64,000 bases of DNA from positions 12,306,284 through 12,370,283 of the forward strand of contig OZ024808.1 of assembly GCA_964017045.1 (NCBI GenBank), written 5' to 3'. The notes beneath the pieces are model-generated. The model saw only the letters and a program-made list of their open reading frames with translations, did no database searches and was not told the origin of the DNA. Shown one piece after another: positions 11,905-25,589 of this stretch; position 1 is the first letter of the stretch, and every line of letters begins with the position of its first letter. The DNA comes from Omphiscola glabra (taxonomy: Eukaryota > Mollusca > Gastropoda > Lymnaeidae). The position numbers were made by a program, and so were the translations under genes.

Positions 11905-14900
11905 ATGGCGGAAGATAGCCTTGTAAACATGACTGTCAACACAAAACTTTTACTTTTAATTATGCTTTTTTGCAATCATGCGTCTGGCTGGATTCATAAT
12001 CTGAAATTACAAGTGAGACTTATAAATGCTATATTTTCAATTCATTTTACATATTTGTCGTAAATCGCTTATAAGATTGTCATTGTGAAAATAATATTTT
12101 AGAGTAATATCAGTAATCAGTCAGCGCATTGAAAATATGAAAATGATTGAATTCTGAATTTGTGAGTGTGCGTGACTGCTTCAATCACAGCAGTGACAAC
12201 TTGTAGAAAGAACCGGTAATTGCACGCTACTGGTACCTCGTATTTTACTATGGCCGCTATCTTGGTTGAGACGATTCAAATCTATCCCTCACCCTAACCT
12301 GAACCCTAAATCTATCCCTCACCCTAACCTGAACCCTAAATCTATCCCTAACCTGAACCCTAAATCTCAAAACATAAACAAAGGGCAGTGACTCCCAATA
12401 AACACGCAAATGAAATCGAGGGACCACATATAGGAATTAGCCAAAGAACCTTTTATTAGTTATAATTTAGTATGTCTAGTAAATAAACATTATTTCTACA
12501 AAACACTTAAATCCACCAGAGTCTGCATTACTTACATGCTTAACAAAATATTAGGTATATTAATTATTTATTACAATTACAACTACTAAACTACTACGTC
12601 TACTAGTTACTCAAGTTAGTAGTTTAAGTTGGGTACTTGGTAACAATATTCAAATTGAATTATTGGATGATTTATCTCCAGGCTTTAGCAATTTAATGTT
12701 GTTAATTTACATTATGATCATTATGTAACCAAATCTATTGATTTTTTAAAATACTTAAATACTGTTAATGTTATTTTGGTAAGTTTATGTCTGAATAGGT
12801 AATAAGTAAAACAAAGTAAGGTTAAACCTGAAAAAAGGAACGCAACCAAACAACAAACGTGTCGGCAGGAAGCCTTCGTCAGCGAACAAACAGAATAAAA
12901 TGTATAAAAATATAGCACTTAGTTGAGACATATTGTCAGAGAGGGCAGCAAAAGAATTGTAAATATTTGGCCAGCCCAGTGGTCCCCATAATATGTGCCA
13001 CATCACTCTGGATGCCATGTTCCCCTCGGGCAGAACCATGACAATGGGGCTAAGAGGTTAGTCACAGCGGGCGCCAAAATCTTCTTTAGATATGATCTTG
13101 ATATTAAATTAAAATATCAAATCCCATATACTTCAGAAAGACGAGGGGGCCAAAAATCATATTTTTTTACTGATCAGCCCCGGGTGCACTTCTTTTTACA
13201 CAATACGTGGCACCATTTTCCGTCTTCGCCCAGGGTGCATCATTTCCTCCCAGCGAACTAGCAACAGTAAAAACAATAAAATAACTGAAAAGTAGTATCT
13301 GAGAGAGCGGCAAAAGAATGGTGAAAACCTAAATTTGGCATACGCGCCGGGAATCAAAACATTATAGGAACCACTGAACTAGCATATTGGAGATACTGTG
13401 GATGAAATATTACTGTAATACCGCTACTACTGAGAACTATTGAAACGATATCGAGTTAGTTCATTTGTGAAAAGAAATGGCAACATTATGATAATAATTC
13501 CTATACAACATTGCATGGTATTTTTACAGCATTTGAGATATAAATATGCTATTTTTGGACTGTCAGATGGAGCTGAAACTATTCACTGGGCTGGCCTTTG
13601 CGTAGAAATAATATTTTTAAAAAGCAAATAAGACAAGCAAGTCGTCACTGCCAAAAAGTACGGACAAGCCGGACGAGAGCAAAGTACGGACGCAAAAATT
13701 AAAACTGTCCGTACTATATACAGATGTCTGGTAACCCTAACTTAGGGTGGATCAATTTTATAAATAATTTTCATTAACGAGGACTTAAAAATATGTAATC
13801 TGCATGGCTGTTTTCTATCAACAGAAGTAAATACTTTGATTCTGCTAAATACCCATATTTATTATTGAGCTTTAAAAAATAAATGAAAAAAGGCTTCACT
13901 GTACAAAATGTATCTTATTTAGAAATAAAAAATTGACAATAATTTGATACCAGTATGGTAACAAACAAATAAGAATGGGATAATGAGATTTAGAATGCAT
14001 GAAATGTGTTAGCTACATCAAGATGAGGCTGAATTGTGACTCATGAGTATAGAGTTGAAAAATAATTTGCTTATAACATGTGGATATAAAGTGTTGAATC
14101 ACTTTGTTTACAAGATGGATTAAATAGAAAAGAATTTGTTGTTGTTTTTTTTCTCAATCCCAATTATTTTATTTCGACCAATTTATTATAAAATGTAGAT
14201 TACATTTTTTTTCTGCATCCACTTATTTAGACAGATGACAGACGTGACATAATGCTAACACACACCTTTGGATTTCTCAAAGCTGGTACTTTGACTGTCA
14301 ATGTGACATTGTTTTCATTTAGATCAGCTGGCAATGTGACAAATCAAGTAAGAGGGATTGGATCATTCCTATTTTTATTCCTTTTAGAGCCATAGAATAA
14401 TGTTTGGAAATTTAAAAAATTTCAATTAAATACAGTATAAAATCGTAACATTTTTTAAATGTTGACTATGATGCAGTTTTTAGGTATTTGATATTCTTAT
14501 TTGCATTAGTAAAGTGTATAAAAGTAGGTGTTATCTACAACAGTTACAGAGTAAGAGCTTGCATGTAAGATAAAACAAATTTGTCCTTTTCCCCCCTTTC
14601 ATCTCTAGCCTTTTGGTTTCACACTGGATAAAAGCAAAAGTCCAGGATTCAGCAGTTACATGGTAAGATAGCAGATGCGTCTGCTTCATAACTGAACTTT
14701 TTAAAAGTATTGTCTTATTAAAAATTGAATAAAATGTTTATCTGTGCGTTTTTTTTATAAAGTAGGATTTTTCTTTTATTTAATGAAGGATTTAATTATA
14801 ATTTTGTTTCTCTTTTCTATGATTATAATCTAAAGCAACATAGCTTTCTCTATTTACTTTTTAAGTTATTCTTCTGTAAAAGAAAACAGACAGTAATTTT

Positions 14901-17900
14901 TTGTTAAAATTATGATACTTGGAAAAATAATAATTTAAAAAAGCATTTTGCTCTGACTTTTCTCTCTTACCCTTTAGGAAAGCTTACAAAAGTGTGCTCT
15001 CAATGATACAGATAAAACAACAAATACAGTCATCTTTCGATTTGATTTTGAAAAAATGAAGTAAGTTTAAGGCAAAAGGTCACAGGTCAATAAAAAAAGA
15101 ACATGTTTATCACACAAATGGTTTTATCGTCTTGATTTTTTCAATGAAGTATTTACCACTATTTTGCGTTTAAGCAAAAAAACATCTTGAAAATAATTAT
15201 TTTTAATAGATTTCGTTTTTTAAATTCAGTATTAAAAAAAAAAAAATATTGTTGTGACTAAAGGAATAGAAAATTTAAATTAGATGACTTTTTGATAACT
15301 AAAAGTTGAATCTTTAACCTTCTTTCATTAAGAGTTGTAGTGGAGAGACGAGGTGAGGATTTACGAGAGTTGAGTATTGTAGCGACCCCACCACCAACAA
15401 AGGCTCCACCTGTGGAGCCAGACACCATTAAAGGTAATGTTATATCATTAACACTGCAGTATTAGACTTGTTCAGCCCACCGATAGTGAATATGACCCTA
15501 AAATTGCTGACTTTAACGCATTTTATCATTTATAAATAGTTTAGTTTTTTCCTAAATGATTTTTTTTTTAAACTAATCTAATCCATATTTAGAGCATGTA
15601 ATTATAATTTAACTGAAATAAGCAATATATTATTAATTAGTGCAGCAGAGTAATTTTGACAGTGATTATTAATATTATTAGACAAAATGATGATTGCAAT
15701 AATTTTCAAATTCCAGTAATTAAACCAGAGGATAAAAAAAGTGAAACCCATGAAAAAACAGAAACAGGTGCTGTCACAAAGACGGAAACAGATGCTGTCA
15801 CAAAGACAGAAAATGATAAGGGTGTCAAGAGCAAGACCCCAACAGATGAAAAAAAGTCAGGTGGTGAGACAGGCAAGAAGCACAGTGAGGACTCCAAAGA
15901 GGGTGGTAAATCCAAAGATACAAAGAGGACATTGGATGGACAGAAGGAAGACGAAACACACAGGTATTTGGTTTGTCCAAATGTGTCAGTGTAATTGGAA
16001 CACAAGTACTTATGTCCCTCATTCAATTGCTCTCGAACCCACCACACCAAGCGTTCCATAAGTTAAAGAGTGGCACAAGACATGTATGGTTGTGTCAGAC
16101 TCCAAGACCGCAAGATTTGCACCATCAAGTCCAATCACTTCTGGCACAGCCATCACCTTAGCCTGAGAAACTCTGTGTACTACTGGGGAACATTCAGAGG
16201 AAACCTCCTTGTGAGGCATGCTGGAGGAGATGTCTAATGTGCTTTACCAGAATTGGCAAGAAAATTAAATTTGTTAAAATCGTTTAGAATTCTTGAACCC
16301 TATTTGCATCACAGTAGAAGGTTTGTATGTAAAAGTCTGTGATCAGTTCTCTTGTCCGGTTTAAATTACCTTGATATCTACCATTTTCCTTAGTTGTCCT
16401 CAGTTATGTAAACAATGCAAGAGATGGCTGTAACATACCGGTACATGTTACATTTATGTCTCATTTACTGTATTGCTTATTTTTCTTCATTGTTATCAGT
16501 CTTATTTTCTTCATTGCCTAAGTCGCAGAAAACGAGCAGTAGAATCAACAGTTGCTGCTGAAACTATAGACACCAAAAAGCTAAAGGTAGATTTATCATT
16601 TTATAGGTGTTAATGTTAGATTTAAAGATATCTTACCCAAAAAATTTAGAAATGCAATTACAATTCAATAGATAAAAAATTATTTGTGCATGTTTTTCTA
16701 TCATACTTGCATTGTTCATTTATCGCACCATTCAAGTCTTAAATTTAATTATTTCATTATAGTTTTATCATTTTAAAATAAGCTTTTTTTAAGATTATTT
16801 TTAATCACTTAAATTGTATATTATTTATTTTTAAAAGATTTTATTCAATAAATATTTTCTTTACATATACTAAAAAGACCTTATGAAATTTTTTTTTTTT
16901 TAATTTAAAAGATATTTTTAGTTTAATTATTAACTAGAGTTATGTTTCCCATGCACTCCATTTTCTAATATTCTGAAGACTTTCAAACACAACATTTTTA
17001 ATTGACCATGACATTTTCTTCTAGGAAAAAAGGGATGACAAGCCTGACAAACCGGTCGTAGCAGAGAAAATTTACCTGAATTTAACTAAAATTGACACAG
17101 ATAAATATCAGACATTTGTAAGTTCTCTCGTGTTTTGAGTAATGTTGTTTTGTTTACTTATTGATTTTTCTAAAGTTGAAAATAGATTTAATGTAACTTA
17201 ATCCAGAGCAAGTGTTCTATTCATCTTTTAAACTAAAATAAAGAGTAGATATTGAATTTATTTAGCTTCAATGTAGAAGAAAACATTCAATTTATTAAGT
17301 TCAACCTGGACTTTAAATGATTTTAAAATTATCATATGAGCTATAAAAGTTTATTTCCAAATAAATACCTAACTTTTCAATTTTCATAATTTTTTAATTT
17401 TTAAAACAATGTAAATATTAAAAATGTACTTTATTTATAAAAGTAATGCTTTGGTAATTTAATGCATCATCTCTATAATGCAAATCTGGTTCTGATTAAT
17501 ATTTTGAGTAAATATAAGCTTGACAACTGAAGAAGACATTTTTCCTATTTCTTTGACAGTTTCAAGTCAATGTTGCCAAGGAATCTGAAGAAGGGCTGTA
17601 CAACCTCTACTTCCACAACTGTATGAATGAAAAGTCTCTGGTCGACCTTTCAGTAAGTTTTTACTTCTCATCAATTTGTTGGTATTGGACAAATAAACAT
17701 TTTTAAAGCAAAAGTGTCTCATGATATAGTTTTTTTTTTTATTTTTGTGTACTAGACTTTTTGAGATAGAGGAAGATGGCCTTCACATTAAATTGATAAA
17801 ACTATGAATTTTTTTTTTTAACATTTAAGCAAAGACTTATGCTATTGTTCTAGCTATTTGTAATCTAAAAAAGTGAATGATTTTTAAAAGTTATATATTC

Positions 17901-20900
17901 ATGTGATATAGATTCGTAGCAATTATTAAATTTGCAGTAATAGTCTATTTATTAATACCAGCGACCTGAGCTAACTGTGCTTTGTTAATCCCCCTTGTCG
18001 CCGACCTCTCATGAACATCTTAAAATATTTATGTAATTAACTATGGCTTGAAAATAAAAAGCAGACTTGCATTAAGCAGATGCAAACATGCATAAAAGTA
18101 TTGCAGAATTTTAACTCAAACATTTCCATTATTAGCCACGGGGCAGTTGGTTTTCTCAAACACCATGTTAGTGCGTCCCATATTTCATCAAAACATTTCT
18201 TGGCAAATAGATTATACAGCCACAACTATAAAATGAACTTTACATGCCTCTCCCAACCCTTGCTAAATAGCATCCACCCCTTTCCCCCCAAACCAACTGG
18301 ACTAGAGTACAGATTTTACATATCTAATTATTGCTATTTACTCAATGATCCATTCAGACAGGCTTTACATATCTATATGTTGCTATTTACTCCATGATAC
18401 ATTCAGACAGGCTTTACATATCTATCTGTTGCTATTTACTCCATGATCCATTCATACAGGCTTTACATATCTATCTGTTGCTATTTACTCCATGATCCAT
18501 TCAGACAGGCTTTACATATCTATCTATTGCTATTTACTCCATGATCCATTCAGATTCAAATCATCCAGAAGAATGAATTCAGCTACTTGTCAGCAGATGA
18601 GATGCCCATCCCAGTTTTGTACTTTGTCTTTAGCGTCACATTCTTCATCCTCACCATTGTCTGGTTTTCAGTACTCCGCAAGGCCAAGTGAGTGCGACTC
18701 TATCTTTAGAACATCATCGTGTTGATTTTTTCTACCGATAAAACACATTTTTTAAGCACCAATAAACCAATTTGAAACATATTACTTGTACCGGTCACCA
18801 TCAGAATCTATTGGTTACCGGTACATTTTGTACTGTAGTTGTTTTTTTAAAAATTATTTTTAAAATTTTATATAATCAAATCTTATGAAATAATAAATAA
18901 AAGAATACTGTTTTGAAACACACATGGTCAGAAGTCTGATAAATTTGCCAGTTTGAATTGTTTCAATGAATTTCTCTGTCTCCAGTGAGGGTGTCTATAA
19001 GATTCACTATCTCATGCTTGTGGTGGTCTTCTTTAAAAGTATCTCCAACCTGTTCCATGGGGTGAGTTAATTATTACCTTGTATTGCAGTGAGTCTCAAA
19101 TATTATGTTATCCCTCATCCCCATGCCACCAAAAACTTATTTCTATGGTCTCTCTACTCTTTCCAGCATTCTTATCTTGAATTCTTCGCAGTGGTAACAA
19201 CTATCATATGTATTAACGGAATATGTGGCCTTTGTAAATATTCAAAGTAGTCTACCAAAATTTTTTTATTCATTAATTCAAAATGTGAGTGTGATACAGT
19301 GAAGGAAGTACTGATGTGTGTGATATAATTTAAGTGACACTGTTAGTTGAGTTAGTTCACTCTTGCATAACAAGCAACTTTTTATTCTAACAATATCTAA
19401 GTGGACTGCTATTTGTTATTTACAAACCCAACAACAGTTCATCCTAATGTTTCTTTTATAAATTCAATGTTTGTATTTGTTTTATATCCATGGAATAGGT
19501 TAACATGCATATGATAGAGAAAACTGGCATCCACCTTGATGCCTGGGCCATCTTGTGGTACATTGTATATTTGTAAGTATTGATGTATATTTGTAAGTAT
19601 TGATGTATATTTGTAAGTATTGATGTATATTTGTAAGTAATGATGTATATTTGTAAGTATTGATGTATATTTGTAAGTATTGATGTATATTTGTAAGTAT
19701 TGATGTATATTTGTAAGTATTGATGTATATTTGTAAGTATTGATGTATATTTGTAAGTATTGAAATTACGAGTAGCTAAGTACGCGGTAGCTCAAAGGTT
19801 GTGACAAACAAAGAATAAAGCTATGTTTATTGTCTAATATCTGTAGTATCAAACTCAATTGAAAATATGTTCACTGACTTTTTTCAACATAAAACCTGAT
19901 TGGAATCAGTTGAGTCATTTAAATAAGATTACCAGTGGGAAATTAATGAAGGTTTGGGAGAGTTTTCTAAATCAGTTTATTGTTGTTTGTTCCTTGAAAC
20001 TAAAAGTACATATAAAAGTATCATTCATTTATCCAATCACATCTTGTTTTCCAGAATGAGAGGAGCTGTTCTGTTTGTTACAGTGCTTCTGATTGGTGCT
20101 GGCTGGGCTTTCATTAAGCATGTGTTCACAGATAGAGAGAAGAAACTTTTTCTTATTGTCATTCCATTACAGGTATGTCTGTGTACATGTATGTCTGTGT
20201 ACATGTATGTCTGTGTACATGTACACACATTAGCTTGAAACAAGGCAAATTTGTTGATGCATCTGTTTTAAAGTAAATTTGAATATTTAAACCTGTTAAG
20301 GTATGTTCTTAGGTAATGTCTAGAAACTTTTATTTTAATCACCTATAGATGTTTTTATCTAGTTTGTGTATTTGCCAAATTATCACTCAAAAAGAAAACA
20401 TATATTTTATTTAAAAATAAATATCATTTACTAAAAAAAATACTGATTTGAGTCCATAAATATTTTTAAAAATGATTATTTTTTTTTTGGTCTTGTCAAA
20501 TTAAATATAATTATTCTTTCTATATTTAGTAATGATCTAAACACCTAAATCTATAAAAGGTTGATATATAGTCATGTTGTTTCAGATTTTACATGAATAC
20601 ATTCCTAATATACCAATATTTTCATCTAGATATTAATGAATGTTGCCTGGGTCATAGTGGAGGAGAGTGAGGAAGGATATTCATCTTACGACACCTGGAA
20701 TAAAATTTTTACAGGTGTTGACCTACTTTGCTGTTTTGCCATTCTTTTCCCCGTCATATGGTGAGTAACAATGATAAATATTAAAAATTACAATAGTAGC
20801 TGGTGAATATCACAATGATAGCTGGTAAATTTCACATTGACAGCTGGTGAATATCACTGGGTCATTATTTGGTGGATGCTATATTTATGTGAAGATTTTT

Positions 20901-22880
20901 TAAATGATAAAATTGAAAGTTTTTAAAGATATCGAACTGAATCATAACAAGTAGCATATAATAAGTAGCCAATAGATCACCTGAGTGTGGTAAAATTTTA
21001 AGTTCAGTCTTAAGTGAGAGGGAAGTAATAACTAGGCACACTCACTTTATCTCACTCTTACTTTACAAAATTAACTGAACATCTGAACTAAAATAGTTTT
21101 TTTTTTTTTTTAAATTATTTTAATTTCTCTTATTACAGGTCGATTCGACATCTCCAAGAGGCCTCCAAGACAGATGGGAAAGCTGCAATAAATCTCAATA
21201 AGCTGAAACTTTTTAGACACTTCTACATAATGGTGTGTGTGATTATAACCTTACCAAAACTAATTATGTTGAACCCCTTAATTGCATTTGATGTATAGTG
21301 AGCAGTCGATGTGTAGATATTTGGGTGGGTTGGTGAATAGATCCAGGGAAATAGTTGGCAGTTGAATCTAAATGTTCCATATATTTATTGACCAATGTTG
21401 TTCTGCTTGTTCAGATAAATGCAGTTGGCTTTTACATACAGTTTTTACATTTAAATTTTTTTTAACAACCTTAAGTTCATTATATTTACTTCACACTAGT
21501 CTTACTTAAGGGGAAATAATAAATATGAGATGAACAAATGTTTTAAATTTACTTTTAAAAATCTCCAAAGTGTAACCCTGTGACTTTTTTTTTTATGGCA
21601 GGTTGTTGCATACATCTATTTCACTAGAATAATTGGATATTTGCTCTTGGTAAGTTCGGCTCAGCTTTTGGTTTTCATAATTCTTTTCTCAACCAGAAAC
21701 AAATAGTTTTACTACAGTGTTAGTCTTGTGATCCAAATCCAACTGTAACAGTTTTTGTTGGTTTTTATTTTTACAACCCTTTGCCAAATCTATTTTTTAA
21801 AATAAAAAGAGTTTAATATGTAAGCTTACAAAATGTGTTTAGAATTCTTTGTTGTTTTTTTTCTCTTTGTTTTTTTGTCTTATAACATAAAATACATTGT
21901 TGTTTAAAATTAAAATTTTTTTTTTAAAGAAGCTGTTCTATAATTCTTTAACTTTAAGATTTATTGATAATAACTATTGTATCAGTCTTCACATACTCCA
22001 AGACCAGGTCAGTCTGTGTCTCTGGTTGCTTTGTTTCAACCAAAATAATTGACTTTTTTGAGGAATGAGTTTTTTAAATGTCCACTGCCAGATAACTCTT
22101 CCGTTCCGTTATGGCTGGATGAAAGATCTGTTTGAGGAAGTCTTCCTTTTTTTCTTCTTCACCCTGACTGGCTACAAGTTCCGCCCCACCAGTGACAACC
22201 CTTACCTGCAGGTCCCGCTGGATAGTGATGATGAGGAGGAGATAGAGATGGATGAAGTGTAAGTTATCAAAAATGTGACATTTAACCCCATTTCATGTGT
22301 TATATAACTTTTTTACCCATTTATCTTACTCCAATATTTTTTATATAATTTCTATGCATTCATCCATTCATCCATCCATCCATGAATATAGATAAAAGAA
22401 ATTCTGTTTATTTCTTAAAGGATAATAAATGAAGCCAAAACGTTCTTCTTTTATTGTCCTGTCTTTATATTTCAACCTTGTTCTACTATTTACTTGATTA
22501 GTTCTTATGAAATTAACTAATGGTACTAAGATTCAACAAAATGACATTTTTTTAAAGAAAAGCATTCTAGACAATTATTCCATTTAGTAATTTTAATGTA
22601 TATTCTTTAAATTAATTTAATGCTGAAAAGGGGCTCTCCAGTTAAAATACATGCAAGCTTAAATGTTTGGTTATTAAATTATTTTTTTATTTTAACTCTA
22701 ATTAGACTCTAATGACATTTCTTCTGAGCCTAGTATAACCTGCAAAATCTGGCCATATTTAATTTCAGTGTCACCAAAAGTGGAAACACAGAAACTGTGG
22801 TGAGAGTGAATCAAGGGAGAGCAGAAGCACAGAACACCACGGCCATGAAACAGAGGGAGAGCAGTCACGAATATGATTGA
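11905..22880 (+). CDS. GPR107: GPR107/GPR108-like seven-transmembrane protein, 18 exons
   Basis: Exons: 11905-12012, 14231-14347, 14609-14662, 14978-15060, 15333-15433, 15717-15963, 16523-16586, 17025-17117, 17560-17652, 18554-18687, 18986-19061, 19499-19572, 20055-20172, 20630-20760, 21139-21232, 21602-21649, 22092-22258, 22769-22880. They sum to 1,914 nt (637 codons plus stop), and all junctions are GT-AG and in phase. The protein opens with a signal peptide (TKLLLLIMLFCNHASG, residues 13-28). A luminal domain follows (FGFLKAG, EEGLYNLYFHNC), and then a lysine/glutamate-rich linker (exon 6). RRKR at 238-241 is a furin-type site, as in human GPR107. The Lung_7-TM_R core follows, with SYLSADEMPIP, GAGWAFIKH, WSIRHLQEASKTDGKAAIN, IYFTRIIGYLL and GYKFRPTSDNPYLQ, then an acidic tail. 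The family resides in the Golgi and trans-Golgi network and takes part in trafficking. I cannot separate GPR107 from GPR108. The start is the first ATG before the signal peptide. Confidence 0.93.
12285..12367. repeat. 30-bp tandem repeat in intron 1, telomere-like words
   Basis: Nearly three copies of a unit carrying CTATCCCTCACCCTAACC and TGAACCCTAAAT; the third is shortened. It contains the words CCCTAAC and CCCTAAA but is not a true (CCCTAA)n telomere track. It lies in the first intron of the GPR107-like gene. Confidence 0.75.
18312..18553. repeat. 49-bp tandem array abutting the exon 10 acceptor
   Basis: About five copies of a unit containing GGCTTTACATATCTATCTGT, with an exact 49-bp spacing between copies at 18,361, 18,410, 18,459 and 18,508. 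Each unit contains the word CCATTCAG; the last occurrence, ending at 18,553, is the splice acceptor of exon 10. The array therefore ends at the exon boundary and supplies several near-identical decoy acceptors upstream. Confidence 0.9.
19561..19763. repeat. 20-bp array that copies the exon 12 splice donor ten times
   Basis: Ten copies of a 20-bp unit, TGTATATTTGTAAGTATTGA, begin inside the last bases of exon 12. The first GTAAGT, at 19,573, is the donor I assign. Nine further TTTGTAA donor words follow at 20-bp spacing, one of them GTAAGTAA. Use of any later copy would add TATTTGTAA and bring an immediate stop codon. Confidence 0.93.
20173..20225. repeat. 16-bp repeat at the exon 13 splice donor
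   Basis: Three copies of GTATGTCTGTGTACAT start exactly at the first base of intron 13, so the donor word GTATGT is present three times at 16-bp spacing. Confidence 0.85.
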
Positions 22881-24394
22881 TAAAAACTTGCACCGTCATA
22901 TGGTAGTAACTTGTCTTTGTTTGTCAAACTGTCAGCCATGCATACATACGCTACTTACAGTTGGCCCCATCAAACTCTTAGTCCTAAATAAATATGCTAC
23001 TTATGGTATGTTTATATGCAAACTGCTGCTAAAAAAAAAGTTGTCCACAGCATCAGAATGGTTTTTTTTTAATAGCAAATAAATGATCATGCAATGTAAG
23101 CCATCATCTTACCAGTGAAACATTGGTGCCAGATTTTTAACGTGTAAGTTTTCTGTTATATGTATGTAAGATTAAGAGGCAAAAATTTAAGACTTTTAAC
23201 AGAACGGCTTAACCAAGAAATATGGCAAAGTGAAAATAAGAATTATAAACATTTCTTTTTTGTTGAGATAGGCTTAGCTTTAGGCAAGTGTAAATAAAAA
23301 CTAAATTGGGGGTTGTTTCAAGGCAGTGCTGAGCATGGAAGGGGAATGCACTGAGCTGAACACTGCATACTGCTGGATAGGAGGGACAATGGTGAACCTT
23401 ATGACAATTTGTTACTCAGTTTTTCTCATGTTCAAATCCTCTTTGTGTGCTTTTATTTTTCTAAATTGTGTCATGTCATGAGCTTTGACACCTTCTCCTT
23501 ATAAGCAGTTTATCTTGCAGTATTATATCAGGTTTGGGGTTAGTCTTAATTTTATGAATGGCCTCCCTTTGTTTGTTTTTAATACTAACTTTTCTTGTTC
23601 GTCATTAGCGGGGCGGTAACTGTGGGCAGAGGGGTGCATGCAAAACTAATCAGCCCCATAGCTAGGCCCATATTAAGTGTCATCTCACCAAGCAAAGGTT
23701 TTCAGTTCTGCCACTCCTTCACTGACTGTAGTAATGTAGCAATTATACATAAATGGATTAGTAATGTATCAATTATACATAAATGGAATAGTAATGTGAA
23801 CGTTCACTAATGAGTCTTTGTAGCCATCTAGTAGACATGCAATAGAATTCATTAAAATACCTTGAAAATATACCCCCGCCCCCAACACAAAAAAGGTAAT
23901 AAAAAAATAGGAAAAAGCTATTCAAGACTTTTAGTTATATATGTTAATAATACATATTAGGCACTAAAAAAATAGTTGGTTTTTTTTAACTCATAATATG
24001 TCACTTAACATAATGTCCCAAATTTCTTTCTTTTTTTTTAAATGACTAATTTCACTAACACTAATAATTTCATCAAAATAGTTCAAGCTTGACACTGATT
24101 AAAAGAAATAATAAGCTAATTAATAACATTTAGACCGGTTTCAGAGCTAAGAATTAATAAATCATCTAAATGTTTTTAAATGAATTTTAAACAAATCACA
24201 GCAAAAGGGATTTTTTCCAAGAATTTTTGAGAAAGCTGAATCTGTAACGAGTTAGGTGATGTAAAAAAAATGTGTACACAATTTACGGGTGATACCTTAA
24301 TTCAGATTATAGTTGAAGAAAAATGGATTTCCCAATAGTTTTTAAAGCTGTAATATATTTCTTAAATCTTTGACATTATCTGTAGTTATCAATA
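22881..24394 (+). other. 3' flank and probable 3' UTR of the GPR107-like gene
   Basis: There is no further exon. AATAAA words occur at about 23,077 and 23,294 and could serve as poly(A) signals; which one is used cannot be told. Between 23,730 and 23,800 is a short repeat of AGTAATGTA and ATTATACATAAATGGA. Confidence 0.4.
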
Positions 24395-24795
24395 TTAACA
24401 TTAAATCATTCATGAGTACCAATATTTATTGTATCTTCCGTGTTTATAAATATTTATTGTACCACTCATGGGTATCAATATTTATTGACTCATCCATATG
24501 TATCAATATTTATTGTATCACTCATGGGTATCAATAGTTATTGAATCGTCCATGTGTATCAATATTTATTGCATCACTCATGTGTATCAATATTTATTGC
24601 ATCACTCATGAATATCGATATTTATTGAATCGTCCATGTGTATCAATATTTATTATATCGCTCATGGATTTCAATATTTATTGAATCGTCCATGTGTATC
24701 AATATTTATTATATTGCTCATGGATTTCAATATTTATTGAATCGTCCATGTGTATCAATATTTCCGGCATCACTCATGGGTTTCAATAGTTAACA
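24395..24795. repeat. 28-bp AT-rich minisatellite
   Basis: About fourteen diverged copies of a 28-bp unit, TATCAATATTTATTG followed by a variable ATCACTCATGGG or AATCGTCCATGTG. Alternate units tend to alternate the two endings, which suggests a 56-bp higher-order step. Confidence 0.85.
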
Positions 24796-25589
24796 TTAAC
24801 CTCCACAGGTAACCTAAATAAAATATTTCCATTTCCTTACCTATTTCTCAAATCTATTTGTTCTACTATTTCCTTCTCAGACATACTCTTTTAAAATGTA
24901 TTTCATTCTCATGGTCATTCCTTGTTTTCAAAATAAAGTTTGTAATTATTATTTATGTGCATAAAGTATAAATGGCTTGTAAGATTATGTATCCATTTTG
25001 TACATACAAAAGAAGATAGTGGAATATTTTTTAAATTTTTTTTTGTAAACTTAATTTTGATGATTGCTCTATTTTGTAGAGTTTTTGGAAGCTGTCGATG
25101 TTCTCTGAAAATTTCTTAGTCTGAAGAGTTCTTATTATTTATTCTTAAATTTGGAGACAAAATTTTGGCAAACAAGGTTTTGTGATGTCATTCTCTTAAT
25201 TATTGGTATTGTATAGATATGAACAGCTTTAGCTCATTATTCAAATAAACTTTGTTCCTAAATCTAATGCATATCCTGTAGCCGCCATCCATATATTACA
25301 CACCTAAAAAAAAAAAATAACCTACGTTTGCAATCTGTTCCAGTTTCAAAAATAAAAACCGTGTACATTTGTGAAGGAAAAGCTGTTATCAAAATGGAAG
25401 TGAATTATTATGTGTGATTATGCTTGTAGAAGTGATCAACCAGTCACTACGAAATTTATTTTAAATGGTGACAGGATGGGTTAAAATTCTATACACAGAT
25501 ATTTCTGGCACACTTAATCTACCTATCTCAGCATACATTCCCCAAACCTTTTTAGTGCATAGGTAATAAATGGATGACAGCTTAAGCTA

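Noticed and set aside
16019..16219. Minus-strand frame containing MAVPEVIGLDGANLAVLE in intron 6 of the GPR107-like gene.
   Set aside because: It looks faintly transposase-like, but no motif, terminal repeat or frame continuation could be found.
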